Positions 33,046-45,900 of a DNA stretch of 64,000 bases are shown in pieces (position 1 is the stretch's first letter; each line of letters starts with the position of its first letter). Below the pieces are notes generated by a model, which was given only the letters and a program-made list of their open reading frames with translations, made no database searches and was not told the DNA's origin. A program made the translations under genes and the position numbers. Source of the stretch: Eudorina sp. 2006-703-Eu-15 (lineage: Eukaryota > Chlorophyta > Chlorophyceae > Chlamydomonadales > Volvocaceae); contig BDSI01000239.1 in the NCBI GenBank assembly GCA_003117195.1, forward strand, positions 1 through 64,000, in the 5' to 3' direction.

Positions 33046-36000
33046 TTACAGGGGCGGCACATGCGGGTTGAACATGCTGGGTGTGAGCTGGATGCCAGGT
33101 GGGAGAATAAATAAGCGATCAAGGTGTACAACGCGTGACAAAGCAACGTAAGCTTGTCCAAGTCTGGACATGTTTGTAAAGTCAATGAAGACATAGTCTG
33201 AGATGGTGTCGCCTTGAACTTTGTGTACTGTTCTTGCGAAAGCTGGCACAGCTGGGAAGCCTTTCCTGGTGAGACGTGCACCACATTTGTACTTTTGGTT
33301 TATGATGCGTGAGAGGTGAACGGTGCGATTCTGTGTCGGGACATACACAGTAATGGTGTTTGGTGTGGCAGAGTGCACTTGTACTAACATGCCGTTATGC
33401 ACAGGTGGATGAGTGAGGTTTTTAGTGATCATGAGTGTCATGCCTGGGGCGACAAAGAGTGATTGCCTGAGCACACCATGATCGGACATTTGTTTGCGCA
33501 GGTAGTTGGCATCTGCTTCTGTAAAGCGTTCGGATTGGCGGAGTGTGTCCTCAGCGCTGCAATCAACTAGTTGATTGGCATACAGCGCCTGTGTATGGTT
33601 AAGGTTGTAAGTGTCGACCTCCTCATTTGTGCCTGCAACGAACCAGATGTTTGGGAGCATGGGTGCCGAGGTGCCTAATGGTAGCACGCGTGACTGCAGC
33701 AATGCTAAGATGTCAGGTGAGGGCTGTGCAATGCGAAGGCAATTGAGTGCAGCGATCCAAGTAGCGTTTGCTGGGTCCTGCCTATGATTGGTGTGCAGAT
33801 TGAGCTCATGGAAGTGGCGCCATAAAGGCCATCGATATGGTTGGTGAATGCAAGTCGCTTCATCACATTTCCTGGAGCATACTGCAGGCAGTTGATGTTT
33901 GTCACCGGACATGAGCACAAGCTTCCCCGCAAAAGGCCTATTTTCGCCGTTGGGAGCAGCATCAAGTGTTCGCTGGTGTACCTGTTGCAGGAACTCAGCT
34001 GTTGCCATGCTGATTTCGTCAATAGCAATGACATCAGCCATACGGATGTACATGAGGAGCGCTTGATCTGTCAATGGAATGAAGGTGTCACCTTGAAACC
34101 CGAAAGCATGGTGTGCAGTCATTGCAGTTGGTCCTAGTAGTTGGGCTGCTTTTGCAGTTGTTGCGCATAGGATAACACGCAGGCCACGTGTGGCAGCTAA
34201 GCCGACGACAGCATGTAAGAGATGTGTTTTCCCATGCCCTGCTGGTCCTTGAATCCGCCAAAGGTTGTGAGTGCGTTTTGTGTTGAAGAGCGAATTGATG
34301 GCGTTTGCCTGATCAGGGTCAGACATGCATTGTGACAGTAATGGCCGGATGAGGCTTGGGTCCGGTGGTGCGACATACTCGCGACCAATGCTACGTTTGA
34401 AGAAGGATGAAAGGTCTGCAGCTGGTACGGGCAGTTGCACTGGCAGTATACCAGCGTGAGCGTCTAAGCCCTCTTGCCAGAGTATTTCGCGTTTGAGCAG
34501 CATTGTTTGAATGGGACTTTCAGAAGCAATGAAGTCGAGGTTACTGTCTTTTGCATCTCCTTCCCACAAGTATTTCGGATGAGTGGCAACAAAGTTAGTC
34601 AAGTCGTCATCCGATGTGAAGATGCCGTACAGATATGCAGCTTCAATCCAGGTCTTAGTGAGGTTGTCCTGAATGGCAAAGGCCTCATCGTTGCACGTGA
34701 ATGGGAAGCGTTGCAGGAGTTCAGAGTAATAGAAGGAGTCACCATCAAGTGGACCGAATGCACGCAGGACCGGCACTGTTTTCACAGGGTTAACAAAGTA
34801 GTGTTTTCCGGGCTTGTGATCAATGCTGCAGACAAACAAGGGGTCTTGTTGCAGTTCATCTAGTGTTTTGTTAGACGTTTTAATGATGTAGTCTGTTTTG
34901 AAGGGCACTATGGTGACATGGTGTAGGGCTGGTGGGCGGTCATAGTAGGTGTCTGTTACATGCCAGTCATCTGAACGTCCGAATGTGAAGTGCCGGCGTT
35001 GTGGGGCATCAAGGTTGATACGAACATAGGCGAGGTTTGGGCAAGTCCAAACCAAGTCATTGTTCTGCAGCACCCAAGCTGCCTCATTCACGGAGATAAC
35101 TTTGGTGTGCAGGGATGCTGCGCATGCTTGGATTGTGCCATAACTCACGGATTCAGGCAGGCCAAATGCATGAATAGTTGATGCTGTGATGGGAATATAC
35201 CCTTGGGTGTCAACTTTTAGCTGGTATTTGAGCAAGTAGTTAACCCACCCAGTTTGTGTGCCATGTTGAAGGTGACAAGAGCAGCCAAGGATGTATAGGA
35301 GTGCCGGATGGTAATTAATGACCATGCCATCAGCTGGTGTCAGGCGCATGTACTCGTATCGGTCCAGGGCGGGGTCAAGGTATGTGGATGCGCATGGAGG
35401 CCGGGGAAACAAGCGTGAGCAAGCACCACCATGTGCCTGACAAGTGGCGGCACTGCACTTATGAATTTGACATGCATTGACCAATGTGAAGACACGACGC
35501 CAGAAGGGTGTGTCCAGTTGTGGGTAACGGTTCATGTCAGGTAAGGTAGCAATAATCTCTGTGTCAAGTCGGTCTACGTCTGCTTGGTTGCACAATGTGA
35601 TGGCAAGGTGGGCATGACATGATCCACGACATTGGAACTCAATTTTGGTGAGATGGTACAGCACCTGGCCGAAGATGGGGTTTTCTACACCCGGGGTGTT
35701 GTCTAGGAATGTGTTGATGAACCAGTGCATGCGTACACAAAACAGGCGGCCAACTTCACAGGGTGCACGAGTGAATGCATTTCGAATTGGGTTGTCATGC
35801 GGGAGAGCAAGCAAGGACTGTACTTGTGCGGTAAGGTTTACCATTTCAGGCCACTGGAACTCGTTGCAGGTAATGGTGAGGAAGAAGTCAGGCGTTTTCC
35901 CTAGAGTCAAGCATGCAGCTTTAGCTTGGTTGAGATGTTGTAAGAAATACCGCGGCGACCCAGTGACATTTTGAGGAAGGGCGTGACGCATGCGACGGCA

Positions 36001-39000
36001 GTCTGCAGCTGAAAGGTTGAATGTGTCACGAGCAGCACTGCTGACTTGGCAAGACACGGGTGAGGCATGGAGTTCCTGTTTTATTTTGAGCTGGTATGCC
36101 TCCAGTAGCCAGGCCGGATCCATGGTGAAATGTGTGAGCCATTGTTGGTTTGTTCGAAAAGCAAGGTAGTTAGTGTATGTTCCAGATCTCTGACTGGTTT
36201 GGTGGGAAGATTGCCATGCGCCTGACCCTGTTGGAAACATGTATGGCTTGGAAGCAATTTCCAAAGGTGGGACGTCTGGGTCAGTGTTATTTAGGTGGAT
36301 GTGCTTGGTTGTTGCACATTCTGATGCAAGAACCGAGCCCATGACAGGGAGGGGATTGGCAGGTGTTGTGGATGAGGAAGGTGTTGGTCGAACGCATAAA
36401 TGTACATGATTAGATATAGCGGTCGCGGAGACGTGTGTATTGGCACTGCTGTGAATGTTAAGTGTTGGAATGGGGGCGCGGGCTGCTGCTGCCGCCATGA
36501 CTGGCAGGTGGACAGGATCCAGCAGTGGGTGTGCTTTGCGATTGCTTTCAAAGAGTGTGACATAAGTTTGGAAGTACATGCTTGTTGTTTTTAGTCGCTG
36601 AATCATTGCCGCCACAGCAGTACAAGTAGATTCCGACATGGCAGATACAAGCTTGACCATAGGTCCCAGGTACCCAGCAGTCAGGCTTGATGCAGTTGCG
36701 GGGCCTTCTCCCCGTGCATAATAGAAATCTCTTGTTAAGGTGCCAAACGAAACAATCGGGGTTAAGAAAGACATGGCAGCTAGTGCTTCATGTGGTTGGC
36801 GCAGCAGCCATTTCCGGTCAGCAGTTGAAATGTATGTAAGCCAGTTTCTGTTTGGAGTAGGTGTTTTGCTGTTTGGCATGCATCCTTTACACACGCGAAC
36901 CACTGTGCCATTCATTTTGGACTTGACCCAGGTTGTTGTGTGGGCACTCTAGCACACCAGGAAGGGTATTCAGTGCTTCACCTGGGGCCAGCTCATACCA
37001 GCGCATGTGGTTGTTGAGGTGCTGACCAGAAATTTGGTCACCGAGCACAACAGCTGAACACAGCGGGCACATGATTGCATTTGTGAGGCAGTCTTCCATG
37101 TGCTTGCTGAGGCTTGCGTGCAACAGTTGCGCAGTTCCTATTGCGTCATCAGTCAGCCCACACTGCCATTCCCACCCACCGCCATTTGAGCCACTGGGCC
37201 CGCCCTGGTCAGGTGGTAACAGATGTGTAGGCACTGGCGGTGCTGGTGCAGGTGGCGATGGTGTGGCAGGAGAAGTCGTGACGGGCTGTTCAGCCTGCGG
37301 CAGCGGGAACAATGAGGAGGTTGGACACATAACGCACATGGGCGGCTACACACATATGTATGGGATAGGTGTGAACGATGAAATTATAGTGGAGTCCGTT
37401 AAAGATGACCCTGAACATGAGAGGAGCTTCATTGTGTATGACTGGGCACACATTGAACCCTGCAGTGGTATCTAAAAAAGCACGTACAGGAAAGCGAGCA
37501 AATAGATTACCTGCTGCTGTGTGTTGCTGAGGAGCAATTGCTGCATATGTTGCAGCTGTTGTTGCAGGTGTTGAATCTGCAGGTGGGGCACTGCTTCAGT
37601 AGACGGCTGCTGCTGGGTGGGTGGTGGTTGTTATGGTGGTGGTTGTTGATGCAGGAAGGGTGTCATGGTGAGTTGGTCTTGTGGTGGTGGTGGCGGTGGT
37701 GGTGGCGTTGGCGTTGGCGGTTGTTGAGGAGGTTGATTTTGAATGTGGGCCTGCTGTATCATCCCAGGCAAGAGGGTGGGGCAGGGGAACAGAGATCACA
37801 ATGCTGGTTGTATGTGTATGTAAGAGGAATGAGTTTTGCTTCAGTTGAGGTGGTGAAAGAGTGTGAACAAGTGAGTTGTATGCGGTATGTACACACAGCA
37901 CAGCAAGACAGTAGGGATGGACAGGCTTGCAGAGTGCAGACACATTGCGACCATATAGAACTTACAAATTGGAGGAAGTGCTGGAAGGCTTCAGCTGAGA
38001 ATGCAGGAGGTGGTGCAGCAGCGGGTGCTGGTGTCATCGGCATAGGTAACGGAGGTGGTGGAGGCGTAGGGAAAGGTGGTGGAGGCGGTGGTATTGGTGT
38101 TGGTACCGCTGGTGGTGGTACAGGGGGCGGCGTGGCAGCTTGAGTGGTGGGTGGTGAGGGCTGTTGTGCCTGGCGACCTTGCTGTGCTTGCATGAATTGC
38201 AGCAACGCAGCATACTGCTGGGAGGGGTCAGTAGCCATGGTGCCTGCGTACAGGAGCAATTCAATGGTACATGGCATTGTTCACGGTTGTGTGTCAAACA
38301 TCAAGATATGGCCATGGGATGTGTGTGTGTACTCATGGGATGTGTGTGTGTCCTAATAACAGCAGTGACCTATATAATAGCAGTAACCGGCTCATATTAA
38401 TCCCATATTAATCCCATATTAATCCCATATTAATCCCATATTAATCTCATATTTATCCCATATTAATCTTATATTAATCCCATATTAATCCCATATTAAT
38501 CCCATTCGTGCTGTTGTACAGCGGTTTCAGTGTCTCACCTGGCAGTACCATGAGTACAAGTAGCAATACCAGCGCCAATACAGCATTGAGGAAATTGGCG
38601 GCAGCCCACGTTGTTTTCTGGGGAATTTTGGCGCAAGTACCAATGGAGCAGGTCTTGGAATGTGGCACCGGACGGCCAGCAACGGTGGATGCCCACACTG
38701 CAGGGAAACGGGTGCGGAGACCACAAGGAAGCAGAGGAATGCATGTTATAATAGGGTTCGGAATCTCATGAGGAGCAGCATTAGATTTGCAGTATGCTGT
38801 AGGGTGAAGGCATGTGTGGGCAGCCCATTCTTGTCATACGTTGCGTAATGGACCTTGAAGGCGCGCCTAAGCAGCATGTAGTAAGAGTGTGCGTAGTAGC
38901 ATAGTAAGAATGGGGCACTCACCAAAGATGGAGAGGAGAGGCGAATACGAAAATCGTCCGCAGACCAAGCAGCGCCATCGTGAATTGGGCGGCTTCGTAC

Positions 39001-39131
39001 AGAGCTTCACGCCTGTATGAAGGTAATTGTCAATTTCAGCAGAGACGGCAAAGGCAGGATGACTTTTCAAGCTTACCATTGTACACAGCGCTGAGTAGAT
39101 ACAACAAGGCGTACATGGCGACGCCGTTCAT
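33046..39131 (-). pseudogene. Helitron Rep-helicase gene of H1, stop codon and frameshift
   Basis: Exons by comparison with H2: 39131-39077, 39012-38923, 38697-38539, 38243-37966, 37753-37511 and 37294-33046. Junction phases are 1, 1, 1, 0 and 0, as in H2, but the second Gln-rich exon of H2 has no counterpart. Exon 5 has an in-frame TAA at 37633-37631, about residue 235. Exon 6 has a 2-nt deletion near 36931-36937 relative to H2 (CCCAGGTTGTTG against CCCAGTGTATGTTG). Downstream the Rep motifs (FFLTITCNEFQWPE, FQCRGSCHAHLAI, NYLLKYQLK) and helicase motifs (GPAGHGKTHLL, IAIDEISM, GDKHQLPAV, HKVQGD, YVALSRV) are intact for 1,289 codons from an ATG at 36915. A shorter protein lacking the N-terminus could still be made. 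Confidence 0.85.
38391..38505. repeat. 11-bp minisatellite (ATATTAATCCC) in an H1 intron
   Basis: About ten units of the 11-mer with few substitutions, inside the intron between exons 3 and 4 of the H1 gene. Confidence 0.9.
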
Positions 39132-40808
39132 AATATGTGTGCAACAACGTAACCGACTGACGTTATACCGCCATAATCAAACTGAGTGTGTATGGAAGCA
39201 TCACAGTAAATTCGTTGAATGGCTAAAGGGCAGGAGGCCTTTTATACAATCCGGCCCGTGCAAAAAGCGCTTTCTCAATATGTATTGCCTTGCAGTCGAG
39301 GAAGGTATGGTTGCCAAAGTTGTGGTTGCCTAAGTTGGAAACGGTCAATTGAGGCGTGCGTGTGTGTCTGAATAGAAATGCAGGTAGGAATTTGAGGCAG
39401 CAATAATGAAGACGTTCAAGGCAGCAGCAAGGTATCGGAAGCATATTTGGGACAGGAATAACGGTCAGCGATTTGAGAGGGTGCTGCCACGCTGGCGAGA
39501 GTGTGCCGCGAGCGATGTTGGAGTGTTTGAAACTTAGATATTTGGGCATTTATGAATGGTTTGGTTCCGAACATGGCTGGTGATGCATAAAACAGCAGCA
39601 AACGATCCCAGCAATGGGGAATGCGTTGCTGACAAATGAATGCTAATAGACAGAGGTATCGGACAGGTATCTACAAATCGCGAGACAGCAATAATGGGAT
39701 GAACGTTTTGTACTGCCTTGCAGTCGACCCAAGGAGGCATACAGTACAGGCAACACACACACAGAATGAATTGGAACAGATGCTTGTGGTGTAGAAGCAT
39801 TTCAGAAAGAAATCTTTGAAATCTTGTGTTCATAATTAAGAGACGCGTTGCAGTTGAGGACGTATGGGCATTGCCAGCCTACGAAGGCATGGTTGCCTAA
39901 GTTGGAAACGGTGGATTCAGTCGTGTGTGTCTGAATAGATATGAAGGCAGGAATTTTATGCAGCAATAATGAACACGTTCAAGGGAAAATAAGATCATTC
40001 ACAGTGGTGTCAAATGAAACAATTTCCAGAAGTAACGCGGACTGCAAGTTCAGAACATGAAAGATGATGAATCGCAACATGAACACAGAGTACAGCCACA
40101 GCCGCGCCGTTACAATAGTAAATTCGCAAAAATGCCAAGAACGTTGTATGGATTTCAGAATGGAGCAGACGGCGGGTCATACAGGTGTACTGCCTTACAG
40201 TCGACCGATGTGATGAGGCAACTCGGGAGGAAGCTGGAATGTAATATGGCTGCAGCCTGTAAGCTTACCACTAGGTTTCGGGAACGAAATGAATATGTTC
40301 ATCATTAATAGAGAGCTAGGTGCGCCGCGGGCTTCACAAAACAACGACCGAACCAAACTGAGCTGCGATGAGCGACACAGCACCAAAGAACTTTACACCA
40401 GCGCGGAATGTGACGTCATTTTCTTGGCAGTGGGAACTGAGGAATGATGAATGTGCCGAAGAATTGGCGGGACAACGTCATGAGCAGTACTAGCAAACGC
40501 GCGGCCAATGAATCAGCGTGTTATCAGCAGAATAGGCATGAATGTCATCAGCATCAGCACTAGACAGGAGCATCTTCATTTTGCAGCCAACAGGAATCAG
40601 AGTGTGCGCGGTGCTCCAGAGAGTATCGAAAGGAATGCATGAATTGCGACGGTTGGAATATAGCAAAACAGGTATCAGAAAAAGGTATGGAAGCAGGTAC
40701 CTACGAATGGATTCAGCGGCGCATGATTTCGGGGCGCGTGCAGTACAGAGATGTGCTGTACGACCGACATGTACTTGCTCGTCAAGATTGCGTAGCGAGT
40801 GTATAAGA
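39132..40808. other. 5' region of H1, no gene seen
   Basis: Upstream region of the H1 gene. It contains the motif CTGCCTTGCAGTCGA-type at about 39286 and 39714, and a variant at 40194 (CTGCCTTACAGTCGA). Its last part resembles the 5' parts of the short units. The promoter of the H1 gene must lie here but no element could be called. Confidence 0.5.
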
Positions 40809-40967
40809 GGCGGGGGCAATAATAACAATACTAATAATAATAACAGCCCCCGCCCCATTAGACAGACTATCCAGGGATGGAAAAGGGGATTCGCGGGGGG
40901 GCTAGGCCCCCCCGCACCCCCCCTTAATGGACATGGGGGGAACCCCCCCTGTCGACCCCCCCTGGCA
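40809..40967. repeat. Hairpin cassette at H2/H1 junction
   Basis: Same three G/C hairpins in the same order as at 30820, with a short AAT loop. The second hairpin is around GCGGGGGGGCTAGGCC and the third around GACATGGGGGGAACCCC. Confidence 0.92.
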
Positions 40968-42044
40968 TGACGAGTCAGTGCTGTGATTGATTGAATAAGA
41001 AGAGGCACATGGCGGACATGAAAGGGAAGCAGGCATGAGAAGCGACGTAGCAGGTGAGAGAAGGATGTGCATGATTCAGAGACTGTGCAAGCAGGCACTT
41101 GCTGCAGTTCAGCGTGCTAGTTTGTTATCCTGGATAGGAAAGAGAATGTAAATGAGTCAACTGTTACACGTTGAGTCTGCTATATCAAGCGTGAATATGG
41201 GATAATTACCGCATCAAAATGAGGATTCGAACTATCATCATTGCTTTAAACAATTATGAGGAAGCACTAGGAACATTGCAGCTCTCGTATAAAACAGCAT
41301 ACACCTTCCATGAAATGGTGAACATCTTGTATTAAGAAATGAAACCCCCTGGAATTCAATACTCCACCATATGTGGTCCGCAGCCTATGCACTGCCCGGC
41401 AGCGTACACCTGCCGTTCCATTATATTGTGGCCCTGTATTTGCAATGCTCAGCAGAATGTAATCCGTCTGCTACGTCTGAACGTAAATCACTAGCAATGT
41501 TACTCGAAGCGAGAGAAGCCAGTGCGCACACCCAAGGCGTCGTTAATAGGGCAGTAGTGACGATCAATGCCTCTGGCTACAGTAGCTACAGGGTGCGTGT
41601 GCACTGTTGCAACTTAGTACTGACAGAATACTGTAGCACTGTGTGAACCTTCAAGAACACCTAAGATCACCATGACGAAACTGATAATGCTAAGTGACAA
41701 AAGTGTGGCTATCTTCAGACAACAGCGTTGCCACTGAAGTAATATCTTGCCAGTGCGTTAACAGCACTACAGCAGAACAAAGAATGACAGACATGTTCTC
41801 CATTGCGGGAAAGTGATACGTTCTGTTGGAGCAGTGTTCTGAAGACACCACTGAAATGATGTAGCGATATGGTGGTTCAGGGCATAATGGAAGTGGTGTG
41901 AAGTGGCATGAAGTGCGGACTAAAAGTATGGTGCCCTGTTGCACGTGAGCACTGACGCCGAACATTCACACGCCATAATAAGCAGACTGTGACGTAGCAA
42001 GCAGACAGTATATGCAAGCAGACTGCTACGCTGACAATGAAGTA
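40968..42044. other. 3' region of H2, nothing recognised
   Basis: Unlike the corresponding part of H1 and H3. The longest open frame (41371-41646, +) has no recognisable protein features. This may be a different cargo segment or neutral filler. Confidence 0.45.
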
Positions 42045-42790
42045 TTAACCATATGCTCCGCCACCGCCTCCATTGTTGAGGGCCCCAGCAGCACCATCAT
42101 TTGGATCAGCGTCGGGGTCGTGGTTGTTGCTGCGCCGGCGCTTAGTGCCCGGCTTGTTATACAAGGCAAGCAGTGCAGCAATCATGGCAGAAGCCTGAGC
42201 ACCCGTGAGGCGAGCAAGGATGTCTTCCGTTATACTAGGCTTGAGTTTGCGCAAGAGCGCCAGCTGCTTCTCAGTGGGTTTATTCTTAGTTGCTAGCAGG
42301 CGCTGGATGAGATCGCTGGCCGCTGATGAAGAAGTGGGTGTTGACGTGTCGCCCAGCTTACGTAGAAGATCCAACTGGCTAGCTGAGGGTTCCATAGTAG
42401 AGCTGTCCTCTTCCAGTGCCTCTGCTGCGGCAGACTTGGTGAGTGCGTTTACAGCCTCAGGTGTTAGATTTTTACGTATCAGTGCTGCACGTTGTCGACC
42501 AGTTGCTGGTTTCTGATTATTATTTGCTTCCAGGAATGCTTTGAATTGTGGCGTCCGTTGTTTTATCAGGTCACTAGCTGCTCCATACGTTGAAGGAATG
42601 GCGTCCGGCAGGACACCCAGGTCGTTAAGGTAGGCTTTTTGTCGCTGTGAGGCTGGGCCATTCAAATCTAGTGCCGGTGAAGCGGCTGCTGTTGCTGGCT
42701 GCTTATGGAAGCCCAAGCTGATGTATTCGTTAATGGACAGGCCCAGTGCTTCAGCAGCACCCTGGACATCGTGACTGGCGGTTGTAGTGG
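42045..42790 (-). CDS. Helitron accessory protein with four tandem ~40-residue repeats (H2)
   Basis: Same protein as at 32148 in H1 but clearly diverged (for example SINEYISLGFHKQP, ALIRKNLTPEAVNAL, TEKQLALLRKLKPSITEDIL). Differences are mostly conservative and the reading frame has no indels that break it, which suggests selection on the protein. It starts after the same CATGTTGCAG acceptor (exon start 42790), again with no nearby ATG, and ends at TAA 42045. The four repeat cores, the acidic EEDSSTMEPSAS linker and the basic KRRRSNN tail are all retained. It probably acts with the Rep-helicase; the exact role is unknown. Confidence 0.75.
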
Positions 42791-42943
42791 CTGCAACATG
42801 GCAGGTGGGCAGGTACAAGCATGCATGGGCCAACCAATGACGCTACAGGCACCGATTGCAAGCAGAAGAGCAGCCTGAGCGATGTACCATGGATTGTGCT
42901 CACAGTACATTGCGCCTGGTGACAGGTGTGTATGGTGACTCCA

Positions 42944-45900
42944 TTACACTGGCGGCACATGCGGGTTGAACATGCTGGCTGTGAGCTGGATGCCAGGTGG
43001 CAGAATAAATAGACGATCAAGGTGCACAACGCGTGACAAAGCAACATAAGCTTGTCCAAGTCTCGACATGTTAGTAAAGTCAATGAAGACATAGTCAGAG
43101 ATGGTATCGCCTTGAACCTTGTGTACTGTTCTAGCGAAAGCTGGCACAGCTGGGAAACCTTTTCTTGTGAGACGAGCGCCACATTTGTACTTTTGGTTAA
43201 TGATGCGTGACAGGTTAACGGTGCGTTTCAGAGATGGGACGTACACAGTGATTGTGTTTGTCGTGGCAGATTGCACCTGTACTAACATGCCGTTGTGGAC
43301 AGGTGGATGAGTCATATTTTTAGTGATCATGAGTGCCATGCCCGGGGCGACAAAGAGTGACTGCCTCAGCACACCGTGATCAGACATTTTTTTGCGGAGG
43401 TAGTTTGCATCTGCTTCAGTGAAGCGTTCGGATTGCCGCAGTGTGTCCTGAGCACTGACATCAACAAGATGGGTGCCATATAGCGCTTGCGTATGGTTAA
43501 GGTTGTAAGCATCAACTTCTTCATTGGTGCCTGCAATGAACCAGATATTGGGCAGCATGGGTGGGGAGGTACATAATGGTAGGACGCGTGACTGGAGCAA
43601 AGCTAAGATGTCAGGTGAAGGCTGTGAAGTGCGGAGGCAATTGAGTGCTGCTATCCAAGTGGCGTTGGCTGGGTCCTGCCTATGATTTGTACGCAGATTG
43701 AGCTCACGGAAGTCGCGCCACAATGGCCATCGATATGGTTGGTGAATGCAAGTAGCCTCATCACAGTTCCTGGAGCAAACTGCAGGCAGTTGATGCTTGT
43801 CACCTGACATGATCACCAGCTTTCCCGCAAACGGCCTATTCTCACCGCTGGGACCAGCATCAAGTGTTCGCTGGTGTACCTGTTGCAAGAACTCAGCTGC
43901 TGCCATGCTGATTTCGTCAATAGCAATTACATCAGCCATACGGATATACATGAGGAGCGCTTGATCTGTCAAGGGAATGAAGGTGTCACCCTGAAACCCA
44001 AAAGCGTGGTGTGCAGTCATTGCAGTTGGTCCTAGTAACTGGGCCGCTTTGGCCGTAGTGGCACATAGGATGACACGCAGGCCACGTGTGGCAGCGAGGC
44101 CAACCACAGCGTGTAAGAGGTGTGTTTTACCATGTCCTGCTGGTCCTTGAATACGCCAGAGGTTGTGAGTGCGCATTGGGTTAAAAAGCGAATTGATGGC
44201 GTTGGCCTGATCTGGGTTGGACATACATTTCGTAATCAATGGCCGGATGAAGTTTGGATCTGGTGTTGCGACGTATTCGCGACCAATACTACGTTTAAAA
44301 AAAGATGAAAGGTCACCAGTCGGTGCCGGCAGCGGCGATGCTAGTATACCAGCGTGAGCGTCCAAGCCTTCTTGCCAGAGTATTTCCCGTTTCAGCAGCA
44401 TAGTCTGAATGGGATTTTCAGAAGCAATGAAGTCAAGGTTGCTGTCTTTTGCATCTCCTTCCCACAAGTATTTTGGATGTGTGGAAACAAAGTTAGTCAA
44501 GTCGTCATCAGATGTGAAGATGCCGTACAGATATGCAGCTTCAATCCAGGTCTTAGTAAGGTTGTCCTGAATGGCGAAGGCTTCATCGTTTGACGTAAAT
44601 GGGAACCGTTGCAAGAGTTCAGAGTAATAGAACGACTCGCCATCTCGTGGACCAAAGGCACGGAGGACTGGCACAGTTCTAACAGGGTTCACAAAGTAAT
44701 ATTTTCCGGGCTTCTGCTCAATAGCGCACACAAACAAAGGGTCTTGTTGCAGTTCATGAGCAGTCTTGTCGGATGATTTGACAATGTAGTCTGTTTTGAA
44801 GGGAACTATGTTGATATGGTGTAGGGCGGTCGGGCGATCATAGTAGGTGTCGGTAACATGCCAATCATCTGATCGTCCAAATGTAAAGTGCCGGCGTTGT
44901 GGGGCATCTAGGTTAATCCGGACATACGCGAGGTTAGGGCAAGTCCAGACTAAGTCATTGTTTTGCAGTACCCAAGCAGCTTCATTAACAGAGACAACTT
45001 TGGTGTGGAGGGACGCTGCGCACGCTTGGATTGTGCCATAACTAACAGATTCAGGCAGGCCGAATGCATGGATAGTTGATGCGTTGATGGGAATATATCC
45101 TTGGGTGTCAACTTTCAGCTGGTATTTCAGCAAGTAGTTGATCCATCCAGTTTGTGTGCCGTGCTGAAGGTGGCACGAGCAGCCAAGGATATAGAGGAGT
45201 GCAGGATGGAAATTAATGACCATGCCATCTGCTGGTGTAAGGCGCATGTACTCGTATCTGTCAAGTGCGGCATCGAGGTATGTGGATGCGCATGGCGGTC
45301 GGGGAAACAGCCTAGAGCAAGCACCGCCATGTGCCTGACATGTGGCGACACTGCATTTATGGATTTGGCATGCATTGACTAATGTGAACACACGACGCCA
45401 AAAGGGTGTGTCGAGATGAGGGTATCGGTTGATGTCAGGTATGGTAGCAATAATCTCCTTGTCAAGGCGGTCGACGTCTGCTTGGTTACACAATGTGATG
45501 GCAAGGTGGGCATGACACGATCCACGACATTGGAACTCGATTTTTGTTAAATGGTAGAGGACTTGTCCGAAGATAGGGTTCTCCACACCCGGGGTGTTGT
45601 CTAGGAATGTGTTGATGAACCAGTGCATGCGTACACAAAAGAGGCGGCCCACCTCACATGGTGCACGAGTGAATGCATTGCGAACTGGGTTGTCATGGGG
45701 CAGAGCAAGCAGGGATTGTACTTGTTCGGTTAGCTGGACCATCTCAGGCCATTGGAACTCATTGCAGGTAATGGTGAGGAAGAAATCTGGCGTTTTTCTT
45801 AGAGCTAGACATGCAGCTTTAGCTTGGTTGAGATGGTTTAAGAAATAGCGAGGTGACCCTGTGACATCCTGAGGCAGGGCGTGGCGCATGCGACGGCAGT

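Larger units (their letters stand above)
30820..40808 (-). mobile_element. Autonomous Helitron-like element H1 (decayed)
   Basis: This ~10-kb unit lies between two cassettes (30820 and 40809). On the minus strand it carries a multi-exon Rep-helicase gene (39131-33046), then the four-repeat protein (32893-32148), then ~1.2 kb with a SAM-like open frame in the opposite direction, and the three-hairpin cassette at its 3' end. The helicase gene has an in-frame stop and a 2-nt deletion. 39132-40808 holds no supported gene but carries three copies of the CTGCCTTGCAGTCGA-type motif. Confidence 0.9.

Noticed and set aside
40542..41098. Open frames on both strands around the cassette at 40809
   Set aside because: They span the element junction and include the hairpin sequence; not conserved as proteins between junctions.
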